Below are positions 49,984 through 59,889 of a DNA stretch of 64,000 nucleotides, piece by piece; the stretch's first letter is position 1, and each line of letters begins with the position of its first letter. Position numbers and translations under genes: made by a program. The notes below the pieces were generated by a model that had not been told where the DNA came from, made no database searches, and saw nothing but the letters and a program-made list of their open reading frames with translations. This DNA comes from JBQTKD01 sp052389435. GTDB taxonomy: Bacteria > Actinomycetota > Actinomycetes > Sporichthyales > Sporichthyaceae. The DNA is taken from the NCBI GenBank assembly GCA_052389435.1, contig JBQTIB010000059.1, positions 1 to 64,000 of the forward strand, written 5' to 3'.

Positions 49984-50598
49984 CTACCGAAAGCGCTTCC
50001 GCGCCGTCGCCGGTCGGTAGGCGCTGACCGTCTGGTCGTCGGCGATCCAGAAGCGCCAGGGGGTCTCGGCGCCGAGGCGGACGCCGACGCGGGGGCCGGT
50101 GCGGACTTCGAAAGACGCTTCCGCGGAAGCGTTTTCGAGGCGCACGGGGCCGGGGACGCAGACGTCGAGGCCGTTGTCGGCGGGTCCGAAGCCGATCGCC
50201 CGGACCAGGTTCGCGGGACCGCGGGCCAGGGCGTGGTCCCCGACGATGCCGGGGCGGTGCGCGCGGGCGACCTCGAGGCCGTCGAGGATCTCGCCGGCGC
50301 GCAGCAGCACGGCGGAGGCGACGCCCTCGGGACCGCAGACGAGGTTGGCGCAGTGGTGCATTCCGTAGGTGAAGTTGACGTAGAGCCGACCCGGCGGGCC
50401 GAACATCACCGCGTTGCGCCTGGTGGGCCCGCGGTAGGCGTGCGAGGCGGGATCGCCGGCGCCGTCGTAGGCCTCGACCTCGGTGATGCGGAGCGCCACG
50501 GGACCGTGCCGCAGGACGCGGCCGAGCAGGTCCGGTGCAACCTCGAGCACGGGACGATCGAAGAACTCGCGCGCGAGGGCCCGGCCGGCGGTGGACAC
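49984..50598 (-). CDS. mpg: 3-methyladenine DNA glycosylase (AAG/MPG type)
   Basis: This 204-aa base-excision repair glycosylase removes alkylated purines. Motifs are LLGRVLRHG, ITEVEAYDGAGDPASHAYRGPTRRN (catalytic Glu in VEAY), VNFTYGMHHCANLV and ALARGPANL. GTG 50598. Linkage of mpg to tyrS is common in actinobacteria; here the toxin-antitoxin module sits between them. Confidence 0.93.
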   Translation of the reverse strand: MSTAGRALAREFFDRPVLEVAPDLLGRVLRHGPVALRITEVEAYDGAGDPASHAYRGPTRRNAVMFGPPGRLYVNFTYGMHHCANLVCGPEGVASAVLLRAGEILDGLEVARAHRPGIVGDHALARGPANLVRAIGFGPADNGLDVCVPGPVRLENASAEASFEVRTGPRVGVRLGAETPWRFWIADDQTVSAYRPATARKRFR

Positions 50599-50634
50599 CC
50601 GACAATGCCTACCACGTTCGGATCTGAGTGAACG

Positions 50635-51543
50635 TCAGGACAGATAGCCCGCCGGCGTGGCGGAGAAGGCGCGCAGGCAGCCGGAGCCGCAGAACCAGTA
50701 GCGCGAGCCGGCGTGGTCCAGGTGCAGCGAGGCCGTCACCGGCGCGACGGTCATGCCGCAGACGGGGTCGACGGCGAGCGCCGCGCCAGTGGGCACCTCG
50801 TGCAGGTGCCCGTCGTCGGCGGTTCGCCACGCGCCCGGGCGCAGCGCGACGATCTGGGTGAAGATCGACAGCGCGACCTCTTCGGCGGTGACCGCGCCGA
50901 TGTCGAGACCGGCAGGGGTGTGCAGGCGGGCACGCTGCTCGTCATCGAGGCCGAGGGACTCGACCACGGCGGCGCCGCGGCGCCGGCTGGCCACCAGCCC
51001 GACGTAGGGCACGCCGGCCTTCAGCGCCGCGGCGACGGTCTCCTCCTCGCCGCGGCCGTGCGAGGCCACGACGACAGCCCAGGCGCCCTCGAACGAACCG
51101 AGCGCGACGGGCGAGAGCACGTCGTGGCCCAGGGCCTTGCCGATCGCGATCAGCGCGCGGGCGACCGGGCTCTCGCCGTGGACCAAGACCAGCGGCGGCG
51201 GGATCACCGGCTCGAGGAAGATCTCGAGTGCCCCACCGGACAGGCACGGGTTGTGGGCCAGCACGGTGTCCGCGGGCAGGCCGTGCTCGGACTCGACGTC
51301 GGGAGTGATGCGCAGCAGGCGGGTGTGCCGCTGTTCGAACAGCGCGAGCGCCTGCGCTCGGACCGTGGCCTCGGCGCACGATCCGCCGACGAACCCCTCG
51401 ATGGAGCCGTTGGAAAGCACCACCGCCTCGTCGCCGGGCTTGGCGGAGGTGGGCTTCTCGGCGCGGATCACCCGGGCGTGGACGAACGGAACTCGTTCCC
51501 GCCGGAGCTGCTGCGCTCGGGCCGCCACATCCGCGCTCGACAT
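50635..51543 (-). CDS. XdhC/CoxI-family protein with C-terminal YHS-type domain
   Basis: This 302-aa protein has an N-terminal XdhC/CoxI domain (VVLSNGSIEGFVGGSCAEATV, then a Rossmann-like C-terminal part with VVASHGRGEEE and YVGLVASRRR), involved in molybdenum cofactor sulphuration and insertion for xanthine/CO dehydrogenases. Residues about 258-302 add a YHS/TRASH-like metal domain: DPVCGMTV, then YWFCGSGCLRAF, with Cys spacing suited to metal binding. It is divergent from coxM across a 550-base gap. Start ATG 51543. Confidence 0.85.
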   Translation of the reverse strand: MSSADVAARAQQLRRERVPFVHARVIRAEKPTSAKPGDEAVVLSNGSIEGFVGGSCAEATVRAQALALFEQRHTRLLRITPDVESEHGLPADTVLAHNPCLSGGALEIFLEPVIPPPLVLVHGESPVARALIAIGKALGHDVLSPVALGSFEGAWAVVVASHGRGEEETVAAALKAGVPYVGLVASRRRGAAVVESLGLDDEQRARLHTPAGLDIGAVTAEEVALSIFTQIVALRPGAWRTADDGHLHEVPTGAALAVDPVCGMTVAPVTASLHLDHAGSRYWFCGSGCLRAFSATPAGYLS

Positions 51544-51641
51544 CGGCCGATTCGCCTCCCAAAGGGCGCCGCATGTGCGCCCAAGGTGGCATTTCGGAAC
51601 GTCGATCGGCTAGCACCGATCAATTGGCCCTCGCGAATACG

Positions 51642-51797
51642 ATGACAGAGCACAATTTTTCATGGCATATGCCGCTATACGACGGTGAACCGTTGAGCAC
51701 ACCCCTGATCAGGTGTAACTTCCGCCACGTCGAGCCGTACCGTCCCTACGGCCCTCCCGCCCCGTCCCCGCCGGCGGTCGACACGAAGGGTTGGTGA
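51642..51797 (+). CDS. Possible 51-aa ORF upstream of coxM
   Basis: ATG 51642 opens a short frame MTEHNFSWHMPLYDGE, with a Pro/Tyr-rich end. The surrounding DNA is AT-richer than average and may instead be the cox promoter or leader. No family recognised; the ribosome site is poor. Confidence 0.25.
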   Translation: MTEHNFSWHMPLYDGEPLSTPLIRCNFRHVEPYRPYGPPAPSPPAVDTKGW

Positions 51798-51804
51798 GGC
51801 CGCG

Positions 51805-52032
51805 ATGGGCGTCGAATCCACAGGCCACAGCCGTGGCAATCCGCGCATGTTCGAAGTGATCCAGAATCTGCCGAAGGAAGGCGCGAGCCCAACGGTCTTC
51901 GCGTTCAACGAGTTCGTCGAGTTCCTCAAGGTCGCCGGCCAGCCCGTGCAGGGGCCGTGGCCGCCACACCAGCAGCGCCGTCCCGACCCGGACGCGGATT
52001 CCGGCCCCGTGGCCATCGTGGAGCCTCGCTAG
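51805..52032 (+). CDS. Possible 75-aa ORF upstream of coxM
   Basis: ATG 51805 lies 7 bases after the preceding small frame. The middle (MFEVIQNLPKEG, FAFNEFVEFLKVAGQPVQG) looks protein-like and helical; the tail is Pro/Asp-rich. GTGAGG lies about 7 bases upstream. It is not recognised and could be a small cox-linked protein. Confidence 0.35.
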   Translation: MGVESTGHSRGNPRMFEVIQNLPKEGASPTVFAFNEFVEFLKVAGQPVQGPWPPHQQRRPDPDADSGPVAIVEPR

Positions 52033-52095
52033 AGGCCGTTTCCCGCACGCGGAAACCCAGCAACACCCGGTTCGACCCCACAGGCGAGGTCCCAG

Positions 52096-52962
52096 GTGTA
52101 CCCACCGAAATTCCGCTACGTCGCACCAGAGTCGATCGCCGAGGCGGTGGACCTGCTGCATCGCTACGGCGACGAGGCCAAGGTCCTCGCCGGCGGACAG
52201 AGTCTGATCCCGATGGTGAAGCTGCGCTTCGCCTCGCCGGAACTGCTCGTCGACATCAACCGGATCGCCGATCTCGGCTACCACCATCGCGACGGCGACG
52301 GGAGCCTGCGGGTCGGCGCCCTGTGCCGGCATCGGGACCTCGAGAAATCGACGGTGCTGCCCGCGCACCAGCCCACGATGGCCGCGGCGGCCCCGCTGGT
52401 CGCGGATCCCATCGTGCGCAACCGCGGCACCCTCGTCGGGTCGTTGTGCCACGCCGACCCGCAGGGCGACTGGGCCGCGGTGGCCACCGCGCTCGGCGCG
52501 TCGATCGTGGCCGTCGGACCCGGAGGGGAGCGCACGATTCCGGTCAACGAGTTCGTGCTCGGTCCGTTCGAGAACGCCCTCGCCTACGACGAAATCGCCG
52601 TCGCGGCGGTGTTTCCCGGCAGCCGAGGCAATCGGTCCGGCGGATATCTCAAGCTCGAGCGCCGGGTCGGCGACTTCGCGACCGCGGGCGCCGCGGTGGC
52701 GTTGGAAACCTCCGGCGGGCGGGTCAGCCGCGCGGGCATCGCACTGACCGGCGTAGGCCCGAAGACCGTCGAGTGCGTCGACGCCGCCGACTACCTCCTG
52801 GACAAGGCGTTGGACTCCTCGGTGATCTCCGAGGCCGCGCGCCTGGCCGCCGCCGCTGCGCAGCCCCGCAGCGACCATCGTGGTTCCGCCGACTACAAGC
52901 GCCACGTCGTCGCCACCTTCGTCACCCGACTGCTGAGCCGGGACCTCGCCCAGGCGGCCTGA
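52096..52962 (+). CDS. coxM: Aerobic CO dehydrogenase medium subunit (FAD)
   Basis: This 288-aa FAD-binding subunit passes electrons from the iron-sulphur subunit to the acceptor. FAD-site motifs are VLAGGQSLIPMVKLRFA (about 30-46) and RGTLVGSLCHADPQGD (about 112-127); the C-terminal domain follows. GTG 52096 has GAGG 6-10 bases upstream. It is the first structural gene of a coxMSL operon. Confidence 0.95.
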   Translation: MYPPKFRYVAPESIAEAVDLLHRYGDEAKVLAGGQSLIPMVKLRFASPELLVDINRIADLGYHHRDGDGSLRVGALCRHRDLEKSTVLPAHQPTMAAAAPLVADPIVRNRGTLVGSLCHADPQGDWAAVATALGASIVAVGPGGERTIPVNEFVLGPFENALAYDEIAVAAVFPGSRGNRSGGYLKLERRVGDFATAGAAVALETSGGRVSRAGIALTGVGPKTVECVDAADYLLDKALDSSVISEAARLAAAAAQPRSDHRGSADYKRHVVATFVTRLLSRDLAQAA

Positions 52963-52996
52963 AAGCTCCCCTGCCTACGCTCAAGGAAGGTCGCAC

Positions 52997-53487
52997 GTGG
53001 ACGTGGACCAGTATCGGATCAGCGTCACGGTCAACGGGGAACGAACGGAGGTGGAGGTCGAACCCCGCCTGCTGCTGGCCCACCTCCTTCGCGAGGGCCT
53101 CGGCCTGACGGGTACTCACGTCGGCTGCGACACGACCAGTTGCGGCGCCTGCACCGTGCTGGTCGACGGCGTCGCGGTCAAGTCGTGCACGATGCTCGCG
53201 GTCCAGGCCGACGGCACCGAGATCGACACCGTCGAGGGCATGGCCACGGCCAGCGAACTGCACCCGATTCAAGAGGGCTTCCACGTCGAGCACGGCCTGC
53301 AGTGCGGGTTCTGCACGCCGGGTCAGATGATGTCGGCCTGTGCCCTGCTCAAGGAGAACCCGCACCCCACCGAAGACGAGATCCGGTGGGCCCTGTCCGG
53401 GAACCTGTGCCGTTGCACCGGGTATCAGAACATCGTCAAGAGCGTGCAGTGGGCCGCGAACAAGATGGACCCCGCGGGAGCCTCTCG

Positions 53488-53491
<4 letters not shown>
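52997..53491 (+). CDS. coxS: Aerobic CO dehydrogenase small subunit (2Fe-2S)
   Basis: This 164-aa subunit has a plant-type [2Fe-2S] cluster in GCDTTSCGACTVLVDGVAVKSC (four Cys) and a second cluster in CGFCTPGQMM and NLCRCTGYQNI. GTG 52997. Its stop overlaps the coxL start (ATGA). Confidence 0.97.
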
Positions 53492-55869
<2,378 letters not shown>

Positions 55870-55873
55870 GGCC

Positions 55874-56533
55874 ATGCTGCTGAGCAACGAGTTCGACGTC
55901 GCCGCCCCTCTGGCGACGGTGTGGGAGTACTTCCAGGACGTCGAAGCGGTGGCCCAGTGCCTGCCCGGCGCCGAGATCACCGAAGACCTCGGCGAGGAGC
56001 GCTACCGCGGCCAGGTGGTCTCCAAGGTCGGCCCGGTGTCGCTGAAGTTCGGTGGGGTCGTGGAGATCACCGAACGCGACCAGGCGAATCGTCGCGTCGT
56101 CATCCACGCCGACGGCTCCGAGGCCAGGGGCAAGGGCACCGCGGTCCTCGATCTCGTCGCCACCCTCGCGCCGTCCGGCCGCGGCGGCACCCGGGTGAGC
56201 GTCGAGCAGAACCTGCAACTCTCGGGCGCGGTGGCGAACTTCGGCCGCGGCATGGTCGCCGACGTCATGACCGTGATGATGCGCAGCTTCGGCGACACGA
56301 TGGAGGAGAACATCGGGCGCCTCCAACGCGGCGAGGAACTCGTCGGCGCCCGCAGTGTCGGCGGCATCGGGGTCGGCGTCAACGCCGCGAAGCTGGCGCT
56401 CATGCGCTGCTTCGGGCGCATCTTCGGCATCCGGCAGTGGGTGGCTGCGCCCCCCCACACCCCCCCAAGGACGACGGGCATGCCAACAGTGGGGGGCTTC
56501 GCCCCCCACACCCCCCAAGGACGACGTCCATGA
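55874..56533 (+). CDS. coxG: CoxG, SRPBCC-fold membrane/quinone partner of CO dehydrogenase
   Basis: This 219-aa protein has an N-terminal SRPBCC domain (NEFDVAAPLATVWEYFQDVEAVAQCLPGAE, about 1-150), then a helical region and a C-terminal tail. CoxG proteins tether CO dehydrogenase to the membrane and have been linked to menaquinone handling in mycobacteria (family knowledge). The last about 30 residues come from C-rich DNA repeats and are low-complexity. It starts 4 bases after coxL. Confidence 0.9.
   Translation: MLLSNEFDVAAPLATVWEYFQDVEAVAQCLPGAEITEDLGEERYRGQVVSKVGPVSLKFGGVVEITERDQANRRVVIHADGSEARGKGTAVLDLVATLAPSGRGGTRVSVEQNLQLSGAVANFGRGMVADVMTVMMRSFGDTMEENIGRLQRGEELVGARSVGGIGVGVNAAKLALMRCFGRIFGIRQWVAAPPHTPPRTTGMPTVGGFAPHTPQGRRP
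56451..56526. repeat. C-rich direct repeat with GGGGGGC-TTC-GCCCCCC hairpin
   Basis: A 24-25 base unit of C-run, ACA, C-run then AAGGACGACG occurs at 56451 and 56502. Between them GGGGGGC (56491-56497) and GCCCCCC (56501-56507) form a hairpin. It encodes the CoxG tail, so repeat-length change would alter that tail. Confidence 0.6.
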
Positions 56534-56565
56534 CAGACGTCGGCGGTCGCGCCGGTCGGTGGTTT

Positions 56566-56607
56566 CCGTCGAAGAATGCGGCCCTGGGGGGCCGGATTCT
56601 TCGACGG
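56566..56607 (+). terminator. 12-bp hairpin after coxG
   Basis: CCGTCGAAGAAT (56566-56577) and ATTCTTCGACGG (56596-56607) are exact inverted repeats with GGCCC/GGGCC inside. It sits between coxG and the small membrane-protein genes, probably an attenuator that lowers their expression relative to the catalytic subunits. Confidence 0.55.
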
Positions 56608-56639
56608 TGGGGCTTCGCCCCAGTCGGAAGGGAAGCTCG

Positions 56640-56978
56640 ATGAACACCACTCTGATGTGGATCGCGAACGCGGTCCTGTTCTTCGTCGTTCTGCCGGTGG
56701 TGATCGCGCTGCTGAACCGGCTGCTGATTCCGGTGATCCGGATCCGTCGGGCGGCCGAGTCGATCCTCGACGGCGGCGTGCACCTGATGAACCAGGTCGA
56801 CCCGGTACCGGGCCTGCTCGGCAGGACCGGCACGGCGGTCTCGGCGGTCGCCCAGGGCGCCCTGCGGTACGCGGGCAGCGTGAACAAACTGCTGCCGGCG
56901 AAGGAGCCCGCTTCCGCCCCGACGGCACCCGCCGAGGCCGAGGCCACCGGCAAGCACCGCGTAGCGACGGAGGTCTGA
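56640..56978 (+). CDS. Small membrane protein 1 of cox locus (112 aa)
   Basis: One long N-terminal membrane helix (MWIANAVLFFVVLPVVIALL, about 6-30) is followed by an amphipathic stretch (AAESILDGGVHLMNQV) and an Ala/Pro/Glu-rich tail. GGGAAG lies before ATG 56640. First of five consecutive single-helix proteins downstream of coxG; no known family. It may be a membrane scaffold for CO dehydrogenase or its quinone step. Confidence 0.68.
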   Translation: MNTTLMWIANAVLFFVVLPVVIALLNRLLIPVIRIRRAAESILDGGVHLMNQVDPVPGLLGRTGTAVSAVAQGALRYAGSVNKLLPAKEPASAPTAPAEAEATGKHRVATEV

Positions 56979-56982
56979 GCCC

Positions 56983-57216
56983 ATGCCGGTCGAAGCCTGG
57001 TTCATGTGCACGATCGCGGGGCTCATCGTCGCGATCGTCGCCTCGGCCCTGCTGCAGGTGATCCTGCACCTGCGAGCGGTCTCGAAGATTCTGACGACCC
57101 TTCAGGGCGGTGTCGACGCGATCGCGACCTCCACCGCCCCGGTCGAGCCCTCCGTCGACGCGGTCAACGGCTACCTGGCGCCGGTGCGTGCGTGGGCGAA
57201 CGGAGTGTCGAGATGA
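56983..57216 (+). CDS. Small membrane protein 2 of cox locus (77 aa)
   Basis: N-terminal membrane helix (CTIAGLIVAIVASALLQVIL) then a helical region (LRAVSKILTTLQGGVDAIA). It starts 4 bases after protein 1. Its stop overlaps the next start (ATGA), so translation is coupled. Not recognised. Confidence 0.68.
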   Translation: MPVEAWFMCTIAGLIVAIVASALLQVILHLRAVSKILTTLQGGVDAIATSTAPVEPSVDAVNGYLAPVRAWANGVSR

Positions 57217-57524
57217 CGTCGATCGCCTACGCGGCAGGGGTTCTGGCCGCCGCACCGAAACCGGCGGCTCCGGTGGACAACAACGACACCGGATGGACGA
57301 TCGGGTTCGTGCTGTTCGGGGTGGTGGTCGCGGCCGTGGTGGCTCTGGTCGTGCCGATCCTCCTGCTCGCGAACCGGATCGGCCGTCAGGCGCCGCCGAT
57401 CAACGCCTCGCTCCAGCAGTCGCAGGAGCACACCGCCGGCCTCGCAGGTCTGGAGACGACGATCGACAGCGTGGCGGAGATCGTCGGCGGCCTGAAGCGA
57501 GCCCGCGTCCAGTTGGGAGGGTGA
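57213..57524 (+). CDS. Small membrane protein 3 of cox locus (103 aa)
   Basis: A central membrane helix (FVLFGVVVAAVVALVVPILLL) follows a Pro/Asn-rich outside part; then comes a C-terminal helix with heptad-like spacing (GLAGLETTIDSVAEIVGGLKRA). ATG 57213 overlaps the stop of protein 2. Confidence 0.68.
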   Translation: MTSIAYAAGVLAAAPKPAAPVDNNDTGWTIGFVLFGVVVAAVVALVVPILLLANRIGRQAPPINASLQQSQEHTAGLAGLETTIDSVAEIVGGLKRARVQLGG

Positions 57525-57528
57525 AGCG

Positions 57529-57837
57529 ATGACTTCCTACGCACTGTCCGAAAGCCAACTCGACCGTTGGACCGTCGTGAACGTGCTCGGGATCGTGGTG
57601 ATCGTCGCGGTCGTCGCGTTGCTCTCGCTGTTGGTGTGGCTGGTGGCCATCGTCGACCGCAACGTCACCGAGATCGGCGAAACCCTGGTCGCCATCACCG
57701 AGAACACGGCCCACACCCCGCTGATCGCCGACACCGCCGAGGTGGTCGACAGCCTGCTGGAGGAGGGCCTGCAACACCACGGCTGGCTGACTCGAGTCGT
57801 CAACGCCGTCGAACATCCCGTGTCCGCCCCGAACTGA
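57529..57837 (+). CDS. Small membrane protein 4 of cox locus (102 aa)
   Basis: A membrane helix (VLGIVVIVAVVALLSLLVWL) near residues 19-40 is followed by VDRNVTEIGETLVAITE and an acidic helical part (TAEVVDSLLEEGL). GGAGGG precedes ATG 57529, which is 4 bases after protein 3. Confidence 0.7.
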   Translation: MTSYALSESQLDRWTVVNVLGIVVIVAVVALLSLLVWLVAIVDRNVTEIGETLVAITENTAHTPLIADTAEVVDSLLEEGLQHHGWLTRVVNAVEHPVSAPN

Positions 57838-57858
57838 GTCCGCGAAACCAAGGAGCGT

Positions 57859-58233
57859 GTGGTGACTCTTGCAGCAGGCGACGTGACCGGTCACGTGGTG
57901 TTCTCTTCGATCCTGGTCGGCGTGCTCGTCGCGGGCCTGGCGTTCTTTCTCGTCGTCCTGACGATCCAGCTCACCAAGGTCGCGGCGAAACTCGAAGGCG
58001 CGAACGACCTGGTCGACCAGATCAACCTCGACGCCTCGACTATCCGGCCGAACCTGGAGCACACCGAACGCACCGCCAACACGATCGCCGAGGCGCTGCC
58101 ACTGGTCTACGGCTTCGTGGAGCGCGTGCTCGTCGGGGTCTCGCCCACTCCCGAACGGCCGGCGGTCGCCAGGCCTGCCTCGGGCACTCGACGCTCGCGC
58201 CTACACGAGTCGGTGGGGTACCACCCCAACTGA
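57859..58233 (+). CDS. Small membrane protein 5 of cox locus (124 aa)
   Basis: A membrane helix (SILVGVLVAGLAFFLVVLTI, about 17-36) is followed by TKVAAKLEGANDLVDQINLD and a long helix (EHTERTANTIAEALPLVYG), somewhat like DUF948/Mce-type coiled stalks. A basic tail ends the protein. GTG 57859 (or the next GTG) has AGGAG upstream. Last gene of the plus-strand cox operon. Confidence 0.68.
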   Translation: MVTLAAGDVTGHVVFSSILVGVLVAGLAFFLVVLTIQLTKVAAKLEGANDLVDQINLDASTIRPNLEHTERTANTIAEALPLVYGFVERVLVGVSPTPERPAVARPASGTRRSRLHESVGYHPN

Positions 58234-58244
58234 GCTGCCCCGAA

Positions 58245-58287
58245 GGTGCTGCGTCGGTCTCTCCGGGACGGGGACCGGCGCAGCACC
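58245..58287. terminator. Bidirectional terminator between convergent cox operons
   Basis: GGTGCTGCG (58245-58253) and CGCAGCACC (58279-58287) pair exactly in the 64-base gap between convergent genes. Confidence 0.6.
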
Positions 58288-58297
58288 GTGTCCGCCC

Positions 58298-58726
58298 TCA
58301 GGCCTCGCGTGGCGTGGTCAGCGGAGCGGTGAGGCCCGGGGAGTCGTAGTCCTGGATCCAGTGGTTCTGCCAGGCGTTGTCGTACTTCTCGTCGTTGAAC
58401 GGCGGGTCGTAGACGGCGCACAGTTCGCCGACGATCTGCTCGCGGTGACGGACGCTGCCGATCACCTCGAGCGTCGCGACGTAGAGCTTCCACTTCGATC
58501 CCGCGCGATCGATCCACGCCGCGGCGCGGGGGTGTTCGAACGGCAGACCGTGCGCAGACAGGTCCTCGGTGTGGCCGACGTAGAGGACGCCGTACTGCTG
58601 CGGTTTGCCGTCGGCGTCGGGTCGGTGCAGCACGACGAACACGGCGGACTGCTTCGGCGGCGTCCAGCCGCCGAGCACGCGCGGGCCCTCGAACACATAC
58701 CCCGCAAGGGATCCCAGCCGAATCAT
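58298..58726 (-). CDS. GIY-YIG-like small protein linked to coxE
   Basis: This 142-aa protein has a GIY-YIG-type arrangement: AVFVVLHRP, then YGVLYVGHTEDL (about 45-56), an Arg-containing middle and a late REQIVGELCAVYDPPFND where the catalytic Glu and terminal Asn of the fold would lie. GIY-YIG enzymes are nucleases, but some relatives do not cut DNA. ATG 58726 overlaps the coxE stop (ATGA). A role in CO dehydrogenase assembly is suggested only by linkage. Confidence 0.6.
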   Translation of the reverse strand: MIRLGSLAGYVFEGPRVLGGWTPPKQSAVFVVLHRPDADGKPQQYGVLYVGHTEDLSAHGLPFEHPRAAAWIDRAGSKWKLYVATLEVIGSVRHREQIVGELCAVYDPPFNDEKYDNAWQNHWIQDYDSPGLTAPLTTPREA

Positions 58727-59889
58727 CGTCGTGCCCCTCGCTCGGCGAATGAAGGCAACGCCTTCGCGAACTCCTCCAGGGCGGCGAGGTCGCGGCAGGA
58801 GAGCACGGCGTCGCAGAACGGCACCGCGACCGCCATGCCCAGGGACTGCGGCTGCCAGGCCTTGTCCCCGGCGGCTCGGAGCGGGTGCAGCCACAGGACG
58901 GTGTGCGCGAGCCGGGTCAGTTTCTCCATGGCGTCGTGCAGGGTCTCCGGGTCGCCGCGATCGAAGCCGTCGGAGCAGATCACGACGATCGCGCCGCGGG
59001 CCATGCCCCGCCGGCCCCAGTGCTTGACGAACTCCGCGACGGCCGCACCGATCCGCGTACCGCCCTCCCAGTCGAAGACCTCCGCTCCCGCGCGGGTCAT
59101 CGCCCGGTCCAGCGAGCGGGTGTCGATCGCCCTGGTCAGGTGCGACAGCCGGGTGCCGAACGCGAACACCTCCACGCGATCCGTCGCCCGCCGGGCCGAC
59201 CAGGCGAACTGCAGGAGGCTGCGCGAGTGGTCGGCCATGGACCCGGAGATGTCGAGGATCAGGACCAGCGGCCGGGTGCGGGTGCGCCGCACGCGGCGCC
59301 GCAGATCGATCAGTTCGCCCTCGGTGCGCATCGCCGCGGCCATGGTCCGGCGCAGGTCCGGCTTGCCGCGGCCCGGGCCGGGTTTGGTACGCCGAGTCAC
59401 GCGGGTGGGCGGACGCAGTCGCATCCGGCGCACGATGCGGCGCAGCGCCTCCTGCTCCCCGGCGGTGCAGTCCCCGAAGGACTTGGCCTTCAGCGTGGCG
59501 ACGTTGGAGGCCATCAGCCCGAGGCGGGTGGCGTCCTGCTCCTGGTTGTCGTCGGTGCGCGGGTCGGTTTCCGGGACGTCGAAGGTGACGACGCTTTCCT
59601 CCCGCGGGGCGTTCGCGTTCGCCCGGACCTTGAGGAGTTCGGCGACCGGGTTGCGGCCGGAGAGGAAGTACTCGCGGAACACGCGGTGGTAGGTCTCGAT
59701 GTCCTCGCGGCGGTGCACGAGCGAGATCCGCCCGCCCCAGTACAGGTCGACCAGGTCGGTTGGGTCGAGCGGGCCCATGGTGTCGGCGAAGGTGATCAGG
59801 TCGTGGGTGCCCTCGGGGATACCGGCGGCCCGCAGCGCACGGCAGAAGCCGGCCAGGGCGGCGAGGAGTTGGTCCCCCGGATCAGGCAA
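58723..59889 (-). CDS. coxE: CoxE, VWA-domain assembly protein
   Basis: This protein of about 388 aa has a C-terminal von Willebrand A domain with the MIDAS motif ILDISGSMADHS (D-x-S-x-S) and GGTRIGAA. CoxE works with the MoxR ATPase CoxD to mature the Mo-Cu site of CO dehydrogenase. The start is probably TTG 59889, overlapping the coxD stop by 8 bases; the frame is open further upstream without a better start. Confidence 0.9.
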   Translation of the reverse strand: MPDPGDQLLAALAGFCRALRAAGIPEGTHDLITFADTMGPLDPTDLVDLYWGGRISLVHRREDIETYHRVFREYFLSGRNPVAELLKVRANANAPREESVVTFDVPETDPRTDDNQEQDATRLGLMASNVATLKAKSFGDCTAGEQEALRRIVRRMRLRPPTRVTRRTKPGPGRGKPDLRRTMAAAMRTEGELIDLRRRVRRTRTRPLVLILDISGSMADHSRSLLQFAWSARRATDRVEVFAFGTRLSHLTRAIDTRSLDRAMTRAGAEVFDWEGGTRIGAAVAEFVKHWGRRGMARGAIVVICSDGFDRGDPETLHDAMEKLTRLAHTVLWLHPLRAAGDKAWQPQSLGMAVAVPFCDAVLSCRDLAALEEFAKALPSFAERGARR

